Below are positions 6,258 through 14,532 of a DNA stretch of 18,457 bases, in pieces (position 1 is the first letter of the stretch; every line of letters starts with the position of its first letter). Where the stretch lies: the NCBI GenBank assembly GCA_037441765.1, contig JBBIRM010000043.1, positions 1 to 18,457 on the forward strand, written 5' to 3'. Made by a program: the position numbers and the translations under genes. The notes below the pieces were generated by a model. It saw only the letters and a program-made list of their open reading frames with translations, did not search any database and was not told the origin of the DNA. This DNA comes from JBBIRM01 sp037441765. GTDB lineage: Bacteria > Desulfobacterota > BSN033 > UBA1163.

Positions 6258-7619
6258 TTATTCTTTTAGGGCCTCTTCATATTTTACAGGTTTGAAGAGG
6301 CCCTTCTTCATTTTGAGAGTACACCATAAAAAGGAATAAATTGCTCCACCACCAAGGAAGTAAAATGCATATTTATGAATCTGAACCTTCAATTTTGGAT
6401 CTGGAAAGATATTTAAAAGGACAAAGATTGTCCCTGCGATGCCCAATATTTGAGGTATTGGGAAAAGAGGAGTTTTAAAAGGTCTTTCAAGATTTGGATA
6501 TTTTATTCGTATGATAATTACATCGATATGGGCAATGATATAGGCAAGAAGCCAAGAAAAAGCAGAAGCGACGATAAATATAACAATCGTTTCAATCGTA
6601 GAAATTCCAGTTAAAATTTGAATGGCCATTCCAATGGCTAGCAGTATAATGCCAATCCAAGGTGTGCGGAACCGAGGATGGAGCCATTTAAATATTGAGG
6701 GAACTTGCCCTGCATGTGCCATTCCATAAAGCATTCTTGGGACAGAAGCTAATAGCGTATTGATGGTACCTCCGGTTATGAAAAAGGTTGCAATTCCAAT
6801 CCAATATAATCCCACTTTCCCCAGAATTGCAGCCCCAACATCTACGTGGGGAATTGAGGAACTCGCCAGTTTATCCATAGGTACATATTTAAGAGAGGCA
6901 ATGCCAAACATGAGATTAACAATCAGGATAATAATAAGTCCCCCTATCATTGCTATCGGCATATCTCTCTTTGGATTTTTTGCTTCTTCAACTAATGGAC
7001 AGGTAAACTCCACACCTATCAGCAACCAAACGGCTAAGGCTACCGATGCAAATATAGCAGTGATTTCCAGTTGCGGGGTGATATTCTGAACTTGTGGGTT
7101 CCCAAGCAATACAATTCCGATAAAACCTATTCCTGCAATAGTTAGAATTTTAACAATGGTGAAAAAAATTTGTGCATTTGCGAAAACGTCAACCCCTAAT
7201 AAATTTAAGACCGTAAAGATAATTAACATAATTATTCCAATCGTTGTAGGTGATATGGAGGGCAAAAATAGTTTATTGATGACGATGCTTGCAACAGCAA
7301 TTTCAGCAGGTGCTGCTAGGAGTTGTACAATGATATAACCTGCAATCGTCGCAATAATAGCAAGGAAATGTCCAAGGGCTATTTCTGTATAGGAACTAAT
7401 ACTACCTGCCCGAGGCATTGTAATAGCAACCTCACTGAATGTAAATGCTTGAAAGGTCATAAGAACCCATGCAATAAGCATAGATAGGATGAACCAATAT
7501 CCCCCAAGACCCACCCCCTGACAAAGAGAAACCAGTGTAGTAGAGGCCACAACAAGTCCAACTGATGCAGACAATAAAGAAGGAAACCCAAGTACCCCTT
7601 TTCTTAGTTCTTCAACCAT
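6258..7619 (-). CDS. APC family amino-acid permease
   Basis: This 453-aa protein has about 12 hydrophobic segments. The APC hallmark TM1 region (LLSASVGLVVASTTLVSLCQ) is followed by FSEVAITMPRAGSISSYTEIALG, which matches the conserved permease sequence between TM2 and TM3. The segment FTCPLVEEAKNPKRDMPIAM is the typical cytosolic loop after TM6. It should import an amino acid or amine by proton or sodium symport, or by exchange; specificity is not readable. An AAGGAG site precedes the ATG at 7619. It lies downstream of the exporter genes but after a terminator-like repeat (7755-7781), so it may depend on read-through or an unseen promoter. Its partner gene follows directly. Confidence 0.88.
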   Translation of the reverse strand: MVEELRKGVLGFPSLLSASVGLVVASTTLVSLCQGVGLGGYWFILSMLIAWVLMTFQAFTFSEVAITMPRAGSISSYTEIALGHFLAIIATIAGYIIVQLLAAPAEIAVASIVINKLFLPSISPTTIGIIMLIIFTVLNLLGVDVFANAQIFFTIVKILTIAGIGFIGIVLLGNPQVQNITPQLEITAIFASVALAVWLLIGVEFTCPLVEEAKNPKRDMPIAMIGGLIIILIVNLMFGIASLKYVPMDKLASSSIPHVDVGAAILGKVGLYWIGIATFFITGGTINTLLASVPRMLYGMAHAGQVPSIFKWLHPRFRTPWIGIILLAIGMAIQILTGISTIETIVIFIVASAFSWLLAYIIAHIDVIIIRIKYPNLERPFKTPLFPIPQILGIAGTIFVLLNIFPDPKLKVQIHKYAFYFLGGGAIYSFLWCTLKMKKGLFKPVKYEEALKE

Positions 7620-7679
7620 TTCCCGTCTCCTTTTCCATGGTATTTAAAGTGATAGAATTTAGAGGAAAGCGAATTCCTT

Positions 7680-7781
7680 TTCATTCTACCCCGTAATTTA
7701 GAAAGCCCTAGTCTTTAGACTGGGAATGAATGGGATTCAAGCCTTTAAAGAATATAAAAAGCCCTGCCCTTTAGGGCAGGG
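7680..7781. repeat. Double-palindrome repeat, copy B (IS200/IS605-end-like)
   Basis: This copy has two hairpins. The first is CCCTAGTC-TTTA-GACTGGG near 7704-7722, with one bulge. The second is a perfect CCCTGCCC-TTTA-GGGCAGGG at 7762-7781. Between them lies GAATGAATGGGATTC and an AT-rich spacer. A decayed relative lies at 2267-2364. Twin hairpins with a TTTA loop, a conserved linker and no coding sequence resemble ends of IS200/IS605-family elements or their palindrome-associated non-autonomous derivatives. That assignment is from general resemblance, not from a database match. Confidence 0.6.
7755..7781 (-). terminator. Rho-independent terminator after the DUF1329 gene
   Basis: On the minus strand, CCCTGCCC pairs with GGGCAGGG across a TAAA loop (7762-7781) and is followed at once by CTTTTTAT. 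It starts 11 nt after the DUF1329 stop codon (7793-7795) and would separate the exporter genes from the permease gene. The same hairpin forms one end of repeat copy B. Confidence 0.7.
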
Positions 7782-7792
7782 ATATATGTGTT

Positions 7793-9229
7793 TTACTTCA
7801 TTTTAATCATACCTTTCATGCTTAAATCTCCTCGAGTTAGCCAAACTGCAGGATAAGAATAAGAATGATATGCAGTACTATGAGTATCCACATGATCTAA
7901 TGCTAAGACGTGGAATTGGTTAAATGTCCCCATCTCGGGTATAAACCCCCAAATTGTATCGTAGGTTCGATAGAGGCGTCCTTTTTGATCATAATTCTCA
8001 ATGTGGACATGGTAAAGAAATTCTTTATCAATATAGAATACTCGTTTACTATAAACATAATTTTTATCCAATTGGGTCAATTGAACGATCCACAGGGGCC
8101 TTCTTTCCATTTGAATATTTTTCAAAATATATCCCTCTTTTGTACTCATATAAGTTGCCCCATCCCAATTTATTGGTACTAAGAATTCCCCCTCCCCAAT
8201 CACCTCAAACTTATATGGGAAACGTTTTGGAGTAAGCTTCTGGTTAAATCCCTGCCAATCTTCGTAGATCATATCTTGTCCCACAGCAGGGTCCTGAGTA
8301 TCAGAAGCTGTCATCCTTCGAATTCTACGAAGGCTATTGATATACATTAAAAAAAGATCAAAGCGATCTGGATCGATATATGAGGTGACTTGAATAATGT
8401 TACCGAAAAGGTCTCTTGGGGCGGTACTCATATATTGAAATACCTTTAGTTCTTTTTGATTTTCTGCCCTTTTATCAAACCAGCCCAATGGTTCCCATTT
8501 CACCCGACCCTGAAGCCTCGCTGTATAAGCTGTGGCCATTCCTTCATAGTCATTCCTTAAATCCTTAGTAAATCCATAGACATGTTCCCAATAAAATTCA
8601 GTGTCAAGATTATAACTCTTATCCCAGTTATATATGATTTGTTGAGCCTTAAAGGGCCCTGAAGGTTTTGGGAAAGGAAATCCGGCTATATAGCTATCTT
8701 GGATGATATACCCTTGGCTGTCTTGTTTTGTAACACCCATATACTTTTTTGTTGCTTCCGCTACTGGGAGAGAATGGTAATATTGCCTTGTAGGGACAAT
8801 TTCTATCTCGGTAAAATAACCAACATGCCTAGGTCCAGACTTAGGAGGGGGGTTAAAACGATCATAAAGATGTTTCAACATCAATTTTTCGAAAGGATAT
8901 TTCTTTTTATCTTCATAAGTATATTTGCCAGGTTTTATTTCTGGAGCCACTTTGCCCACTACATCAGGGGCCCTAAATCCGACAACATCAGCCCAGAGTT
9001 TCTTCATAGAATCTACATCGTAAGTAACTTTTTTATATGCATCAATTGGCATGATCCTTTTATATCCTTCAATATTAGTATAGAAAGGCGCAGGATCATC
9101 AATTGGTCCTTTATACTTTTCAAGTTCTTTCATGCTTAATTCGTATCTCTGGGCCCATCCATCTGTCACTATAAAAAGTTCCAAAAATAGAAAAGAAAGT
9201 ATCATTAATATTGTAATAAATCGGTACAT
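7793..9229 (-). CDS. DUF1329 family periplasmic protein of the exporter module
   Basis: This 478-aa protein has a signal peptide (residues 1 to about 26, ending TDGWA-Q) and the DUF1329 body. The best marker is YINSLRRIRRMTASDTQD, followed by DMIYEDWQGF and GEFLVPINWDG, all typical of the family. DUF1329 proteins are thought to adopt a LolB/outer-membrane-lipoprotein-sorting-like fold that may hold a hydrophobic ligand. They recur beside DUF1302 barrels and MMPL/RND pumps, as here. No lipobox cysteine is visible, so it is probably soluble in the periplasm. An AGGAGGAG site fixes the ATG at 9229. It lies 92 nt downstream of the DUF1302 gene and is followed by a terminator. The transported substrate is unknown. 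Confidence 0.88.
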   Translation of the reverse strand: MYRFITILMILSFLFLELFIVTDGWAQRYELSMKELEKYKGPIDDPAPFYTNIEGYKRIMPIDAYKKVTYDVDSMKKLWADVVGFRAPDVVGKVAPEIKPGKYTYEDKKKYPFEKLMLKHLYDRFNPPPKSGPRHVGYFTEIEIVPTRQYYHSLPVAEATKKYMGVTKQDSQGYIIQDSYIAGFPFPKPSGPFKAQQIIYNWDKSYNLDTEFYWEHVYGFTKDLRNDYEGMATAYTARLQGRVKWEPLGWFDKRAENQKELKVFQYMSTAPRDLFGNIIQVTSYIDPDRFDLFLMYINSLRRIRRMTASDTQDPAVGQDMIYEDWQGFNQKLTPKRFPYKFEVIGEGEFLVPINWDGATYMSTKEGYILKNIQMERRPLWIVQLTQLDKNYVYSKRVFYIDKEFLYHVHIENYDQKGRLYRTYDTIWGFIPEMGTFNQFHVLALDHVDTHSTAYHSYSYPAVWLTRGDLSMKGMIKMK

Positions 9230-9321
9230 TTATTTCTCCTCCTTTCCCCATTTAAGGTCTTCCTTGTTTTGATTGAAATTGCATTCTTTGAATACCTTTC
9301 TAAGGTTAAAATTATATGTCT

Positions 9322-10917
9322 TTAACTCCATCTATATGTAATTCTTAGAAATATTTGGTCCTTATGTTTAAACAATTCAAAACCATTATTCGACTTAAAA
9401 CTTCCATTTTCCCAGCCAGGTAATTTTTTACCATGGAATATCAATGCCCCCAATGTAATTCGCCAATTATCACTCCAATCATACATTAACTGTGGGAGAT
9501 AATAATCTCCACCAAACTCAAAGTCATGTATCCAAAAGAACGAAGGTCTTAATTTTGCATTAAGGTATACTGTATCAATATATAAAGTGGTCATCAGGTT
9601 ATGTCTTCCCACCCGCGTGAGGGCTGTATCAAACCAGTCCTGAGGTCCTCCCGTATGCCTTACTCCTCTGTAATAAATTTGAGGGTTTATAAAGAAATAA
9701 GCTTTTGGGTTTAGGAAAGGTATCTTTATTTTCCAATCAACATTAAGGGCTATCCGAAATTCGTTAAATTTCTTAAATTCATTAAGAGAAACTGGTGCAC
9801 TTAAGGAGTCGGTAAATGTATTTTGGTAAGCATAAAAACCTTCTATTCTTAAGATTGGTGCAACATTACCAAGAAATGGGACTTTTAAGAATGGAATATC
9901 ACGACTCATTGTAGCACCAAAGAATCGGAAACGCGGGAATTTACCTTCAAACCAAGGATGGAGTATTACTTGCCCATTGGGGAGTAACCTAACGACCGGA
10001 AAAGGATTTGTGGGGTCTGCAAACCTTAGAATAGGAGAGTTTTCCAAACCATAAAAAGCATTTAATGTAATCATTGTATCATAAACCACCCCTTTTATTC
10101 TAAAAGCATATTCGTATCCCTTATGATTGAAATGACCTGGAGATTTGACTTTAGTAATTGCAGAACCCACACGAACTTCTTCCAAAGGCGCAGTGGGATC
10201 AGGGATTCGGATATTTGGAGCCCATATTCCAGCTTCATTGTTACCAAGGGGCACTCCTAAATCGTTTATATCATCTGCGTTAGGATTGAAGACAAATTCG
10301 AAGGCAAGGTCTTGTAACCATTTTGTATTTATCCCAGGATGGAATTCGGATCGAATAAGCCAGATTGGAATAGGTGTATAATCAAATTCAATGTCGTTAA
10401 GTCCCAGTGCCCTGCGGCTATCTAAAGGATTGATTTGATCCATCACTCTAAGGCCAAGCAATTCTCCCCATGTAACGATTTGTTTGCCCACTCTAAAGAA
10501 GAATTTTCCAGGAGTCCAAGTAAAATTAAATTCACGAAGGATTTGCCAATATTTTTCATCAATATTCAAATTTCCCATTGATTTATCAAATTCCTTTTCA
10601 TGCCAAGATGAATCATTATGTTTTATTTGATAAATCCAATCCCCGGTAATCCTGGTTGATCCATAAAATTTAAATGTATCACTAATTTTATAATCTATTT
10701 CTACAAAAAGATTTGTGAGGGTTGTCTGAAGCCCTTTTTCAGTATCGAAGCGATCCTTGTCGCTCAGACTAAATCCAATTTCCTGGCTCATATATCCTAA
10801 TATGTTGAGAGGTCGATCAAAAACCAGTAGTTCTTTGGCCATAATAGTGGAAGAAATTCCAATGTTCCCTAAAATTCCAATCGCCAACAAATAGATTAAT
10901 AATTTTTTCTTCTTCAT
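9322..10917 (-). CDS. DUF1302 family outer-membrane beta-barrel
   Basis: The protein has a signal peptide (MKKKKLLIYLLAIGILGNIG to about residue 27). The body has many alternating amphipathic, aromatic-rich strands, for example WQILREFNFTWTPGKFFFRV, then GKQIVTWGE and LRVMDQINPLDSRRALGLND. The GKQ..WGE..GLRVMD.INPLD block is the DUF1302 signature. The chain ends LRITYRWS, consistent with a last barrel strand. The frame is open to a GTG at 10938, but AGGAGG lies 8 nt before the ATG at 10917, which is therefore chosen (531 aa). It is expected to form the outer-membrane channel or docking partner for the RND and DUF1329 proteins encoded on either side. Confidence 0.88.
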   Translation of the reverse strand: MKKKKLLIYLLAIGILGNIGISSTIMAKELLVFDRPLNILGYMSQEIGFSLSDKDRFDTEKGLQTTLTNLFVEIDYKISDTFKFYGSTRITGDWIYQIKHNDSSWHEKEFDKSMGNLNIDEKYWQILREFNFTWTPGKFFFRVGKQIVTWGELLGLRVMDQINPLDSRRALGLNDIEFDYTPIPIWLIRSEFHPGINTKWLQDLAFEFVFNPNADDINDLGVPLGNNEAGIWAPNIRIPDPTAPLEEVRVGSAITKVKSPGHFNHKGYEYAFRIKGVVYDTMITLNAFYGLENSPILRFADPTNPFPVVRLLPNGQVILHPWFEGKFPRFRFFGATMSRDIPFLKVPFLGNVAPILRIEGFYAYQNTFTDSLSAPVSLNEFKKFNEFRIALNVDWKIKIPFLNPKAYFFINPQIYYRGVRHTGGPQDWFDTALTRVGRHNLMTTLYIDTVYLNAKLRPSFFWIHDFEFGGDYYLPQLMYDWSDNWRITLGALIFHGKKLPGWENGSFKSNNGFELFKHKDQIFLRITYRWS

Positions 10918-11062
10918 AGTCTCATCCTCCTCTCCCACTCCAATTTTATTGGAGGTATTCTAAGATTTCTATTTTTTTATAATATATCAATATCCTTCCT
11001 TTACCTCCTTTTTTACCCTCACCCAATTTGTGAGGTGAGATTTCTAAAAACAGCTTTGGTCT

Positions 11063-13465
11063 CTACTGATTGATTGCACTAATAATTAAAATTTTCTTTC
11101 TGGTGATAAACTTTGGCTTAATTATGTAGATCAATAGAGGATGGAGGGTTATGGTTAGGATTACATTAATCCCCATAATTATTGCCAAGAAGAATCCCAT
11201 TTCAGCCTGAAATTTAATATCAGATAAGAAATACCAAGAAATAAGGGGGAGTATAATTGTCAGTCCAGTATATACTACTGCCTTTCCAGTGGTGCAAATA
11301 GATTGAATAATTGTATTTTTCCAATTTCCTTCTTGGGTCGGGAAATTTTCAATACACCGACTATAAAGAAATATTGCAAAGTCAACCCCGACCCCAACTC
11401 CAATGGATGCGATAGGAAGAGTATTGATTGAAAGCCCGATATTCGTAAATGCCATATATGCAAATGCAAGGCTATTTGCCAGCATCAGAGGGATGGTCAA
11501 CATGAGGCCAGCACTAATCGAATTAAATGATAAAGAGCATAGAATGAAAATTGCCAATAGAATAGTAAAATCGATAATCACATGGGCTTTTTTCATTTCC
11601 TCGTTGAGGGCGATTTCCATCCCAATCCTCCCCCCTGCCAGTTTAAATTCTCCTTTTTGGATTTTAAAAGAATGATTCTTGAAAAAATCATATGCTGCAT
11701 CACGAATACGAAGAAGATTGTCAGAAGTGTGGTCTGCAAAATAAATAGTAATCTGAGCTTTATCCAAAGTTCGATCAATGTAACGCATCATAGTGGCTGG
11801 ATCCGTTGATGACTTTACATATCCCATCAGCCCGGTTAGAAGATCCAATTTATGCACCAATTGGAACCAAATTTGGTCTCCATCATGAAGGGTTACATTG
11901 ACCATTTTAACAGTATTAATGATTGAATCAGATGATTTATAAATATCAGACAACCTCCCACGCATATGCCTATCAAAAGCCTCAAAGGTTAATAGCACAT
12001 TTGGATCATAGACTGATTCAAATTCTCCTTCATAAAATAGCAAAAAATTTTCGGAAGAGGCGTCAAAAAGTGTATTGATCAGTGCTTGATCTTTATTATA
12101 AGGATGATATGGCCAAAGGAGAGGAGAGCCTGGTGTGGGGTCTCCAATCTTCAGCTTTGTTAAACCCCAGATGCTAAGAACCAGAACTAGAATGATACTG
12201 CCTATTACATATCTATTACCTTTCCCTAAAGCAAAATGGGTTACCTTAATAATAGTTTTGGCCTGCCAGTCCATTTGGCACCGTTCCTTTGCCCATTTCT
12301 CACTGGCCACTTTGAGGGGAATTAGATTGCAGATGCAAGGTACCAAAAAACTCGTCAATATAATACTTAACATCCAAAAACTCATTATGATAGCAAGATG
12401 TTGCATCAAAACTATCTTTGCGAAGAGTAAAACTAAGAAACCAGCTGCGTCTGTAGTTACCGCTGCAATATTAGGTTTGAACATAGCTCGCATAGTTTCG
12501 TAACTTGCTTGAGCCCGATCATTATTGCTAGCATAAAGTTCTTCAAAATATCTGTAAGTAATCTGAACAGAATTACTAATTATTCGAGCGCCGATAAGAA
12601 AAGCGAGAAGGTAAAGAAGAGGACTAAAATTAATCCTAGTAAACCCAATGAATCCCAATCCCCAGATAGTAAGAATAGAGGCATTGACCATGGGTGAGAT
12701 CATGCCCAATAAATTTCGAAAAATAACAAAAAGAAGTAAAAACATGATAAAGACGGTAAGTCCAAAAATAGTATACATCTGAGTCTTTAAACTATAGATC
12801 CAACCCATAAGCATAGGAAATCCAATAATATGAACTGAAGTTTCGGTATCAGAATAATCTCTTGATAATTTTCTGAGTAATTTAAAAACTCTTTCATAAG
12901 AGACATTCTCTTTAAATTCGGTCAGAAGAAGAGCTGCCGTACCATCCCTTGAGACCAATGTACCATTGTAGGCTGGCGAGGAAAAGATATTGGTCTTCAA
13001 TAAATTCAATTGCTCGGTGGTTAGTGGAATATCGGGCCACATAATTGGTTCAATATTAATTTCCCCCTTCTTTAAAGCCCTAACCACTTTTACTGAGCGG
13101 GAAGCAATAGAGACGGTCAATGCCCTGTATACTTCTTCCCACATCTGAACTTCATTTGTCATATTTTGGAGCTTCTTTAAATACCCGTAATTAAATATAT
13201 CCCCTTTCTTTGCCTTAAGAGCAATGGCAACGGTTGATCCCCCACTTCCAAATACTTCGGAAAAACGATTATGAAGTTTAAGGTATTGGTGATCATAAGG
13301 TAGCATATCCTGTAGGATCACTTCTCCTCGAATATTAAATGCACCGTATAGGAATACTCCAGTGATCGTTAGGATTCCAATAAATATTTTTATCCTATTA
13401 TTAGATAAGAATCTACAAAAATGATCTATTCTACTATTTTTTTCTTTATTTTCTGGGCCAACCAT
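11063..13465 (-). CDS. MMPL/RND family exporter
   Basis: This 800-aa inner-membrane protein has the duplicated RND layout. TM1 is near 27-45, a periplasmic loop spans about 46-230, and a five-helix bundle spans about 231-385. TM7 is near 418-436, a second loop spans about 437-625, and a last bundle ends near 782. The second bundle has the proton-relay motif GVGVDFAIFLYSR (691-703, Asp695). The equivalent site in the first bundle reads GARIISNSVQ (292-301), without an acidic residue. MMPL pumps move lipids or other hydrophobic molecules using proton motive force. The start lies 3 nt after the YCF48 stop, implying translational coupling. It belongs to the DUF1302/DUF1329/YCF48 module; cargo is unknown. 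Confidence 0.9.
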   Translation of the reverse strand: MVGPENKEKNSRIDHFCRFLSNNRIKIFIGILTITGVFLYGAFNIRGEVILQDMLPYDHQYLKLHNRFSEVFGSGGSTVAIALKAKKGDIFNYGYLKKLQNMTNEVQMWEEVYRALTVSIASRSVKVVRALKKGEINIEPIMWPDIPLTTEQLNLLKTNIFSSPAYNGTLVSRDGTAALLLTEFKENVSYERVFKLLRKLSRDYSDTETSVHIIGFPMLMGWIYSLKTQMYTIFGLTVFIMFLLLFVIFRNLLGMISPMVNASILTIWGLGFIGFTRINFSPLLYLLAFLIGARIISNSVQITYRYFEELYASNNDRAQASYETMRAMFKPNIAAVTTDAAGFLVLLFAKIVLMQHLAIIMSFWMLSIILTSFLVPCICNLIPLKVASEKWAKERCQMDWQAKTIIKVTHFALGKGNRYVIGSIILVLVLSIWGLTKLKIGDPTPGSPLLWPYHPYNKDQALINTLFDASSENFLLFYEGEFESVYDPNVLLTFEAFDRHMRGRLSDIYKSSDSIINTVKMVNVTLHDGDQIWFQLVHKLDLLTGLMGYVKSSTDPATMMRYIDRTLDKAQITIYFADHTSDNLLRIRDAAYDFFKNHSFKIQKGEFKLAGGRIGMEIALNEEMKKAHVIIDFTILLAIFILCSLSFNSISAGLMLTIPLMLANSLAFAYMAFTNIGLSINTLPIASIGVGVGVDFAIFLYSRCIENFPTQEGNWKNTIIQSICTTGKAVVYTGLTIILPLISWYFLSDIKFQAEMGFFLAIIMGINVILTITLHPLLIYIIKPKFITRKKILIISAINQ

Positions 13466-13468
13466 TTT

Positions 13469-14482
13469 TTAATAAAATACCTTATTCCAAATTGAGGGAT
13501 TCTTTCCTTCAGTAATATAAATAAGTCCTCCTCCCCCAACTGCTATGAAACCAGAATTAGCTCGTTTCCCAATTCCATAAAACCAGTCATAAGTGGCAGG
13601 AGGTTTGAATTGAGGGGTTTTCCATGTATGCCCTTTATCTACTGAGTATAAAAACGTCCCAAACCCTCCAATTAATATTATGTTTTTTCTATCGGAATTA
13701 ACGCAAAAAAGCTGGGTTTTAGGTGCGCCTGTTTTGACCTCTTTCCAACTCTTTCCACCATTCTCGGTCTTCGTTACATAGCCATCAATCCCAACAGCCC
13801 ATGCTGTTTGAGGATCAATTGCTACAACGTCATATAAAAAAATACCTCCTTCTATTTCCCCAGTTTTTGTAGAAAGCCCATATTCACCTGCTTGTTTATG
13901 CCACGTTTTCCCCCCATTTTGAGTAAAGTAAATAAAACCAAATTCACCTACTACCCACCCTTGAAGTGGATTGCAAAAAGATACAGATTTAAAGATAATA
14001 TCTTCTCCTTTGAATTGAGTGGTCCAGGTCATTCCGCCATTTTCAGTATAAATAATATGACCTTGCTCACCTACGATCCAGCCTTTTAAGGGGCTCACAA
14101 AAAAAACTTTCATGTAGAAAGACTTATGAGGGCTTTTCTGTTTTTCCCAAATCTTTCCTCCATCTTTTGTGTGTATAATAATTCCTTCCTCTCCAACCGC
14201 CCAACCCTTTTTGGAGTCTATGAAAAAAACTGAACTGAGTGTCAGATTGGTTCCTGAATTCTGGCGAATCCAAGTCTTTCCCCCGTCTTCAGTATGAAGA
14301 ATACAACCCCAACGACCGCTTGCCCATCCCTCCTTTTCGGTTGGGAAGACAGTAGAGAAGAGGTCGTCATAGATTTTTTGTGCTTCCACAAAGGAAGGTA
14401 TTCCTTTGATGAGAAAGATTATCAAAAAAGCCGTGCAAATCGTTCGCCAAAAAAAGTTTGTTGGAATTAGAATTCTTTCCAT
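13469..14482 (-). CDS. YCF48-like secreted seven-bladed beta-propeller
   Basis: A signal peptide or anchor (residues 12 to about 34, ending FVEA) is followed by seven repeats of the form GWxxGxxGxIxxTxDGGKTW. They lie at about 52-71, 93-112, 134-153, 175-194, 227-246, 268-287 and 311-332, the last being the most degenerate. This is the YCF48/photosystem-II-stability-factor-like (BNR-type) propeller. In this setting it has no link to photosynthesis: such proteins accompany DUF1302, DUF1329 and MMPL genes and probably act as a periplasmic scaffold. The ribosome site before the ATG is weak. The gene is 50 nt downstream of the ligase gene and is separated from the pump gene by only 3 nt. Confidence 0.88.
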   Translation of the reverse strand: MERILIPTNFFWRTICTAFLIIFLIKGIPSFVEAQKIYDDLFSTVFPTEKEGWASGRWGCILHTEDGGKTWIRQNSGTNLTLSSVFFIDSKKGWAVGEEGIIIHTKDGGKIWEKQKSPHKSFYMKVFFVSPLKGWIVGEQGHIIYTENGGMTWTTQFKGEDIIFKSVSFCNPLQGWVVGEFGFIYFTQNGGKTWHKQAGEYGLSTKTGEIEGGIFLYDVVAIDPQTAWAVGIDGYVTKTENGGKSWKEVKTGAPKTQLFCVNSDRKNIILIGGFGTFLYSVDKGHTWKTPQFKPPATYDWFYGIGKRANSGFIAVGGGGLIYITEGKNPSIWNKVFY

Positions 14483-14532
14483 TTATTTATAGAAAAAAGA
14501 ACCTCAGATATACCAATAGTAAATAAGGATTA

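Noticed and set aside
8699..9139. 146-aa plus-strand open frame inside the DUF1329 gene
   Set aside because: It lies wholly antisense to a strongly supported family member, and its protein has no recognisable features.
11017..11035. Hairpin CCTCAC/GTGAGG between the RND and DUF1302 genes as a terminator
   Set aside because: The stem is only 6 bp and has no T-tract on the minus strand, so it does not look like an intrinsic terminator.
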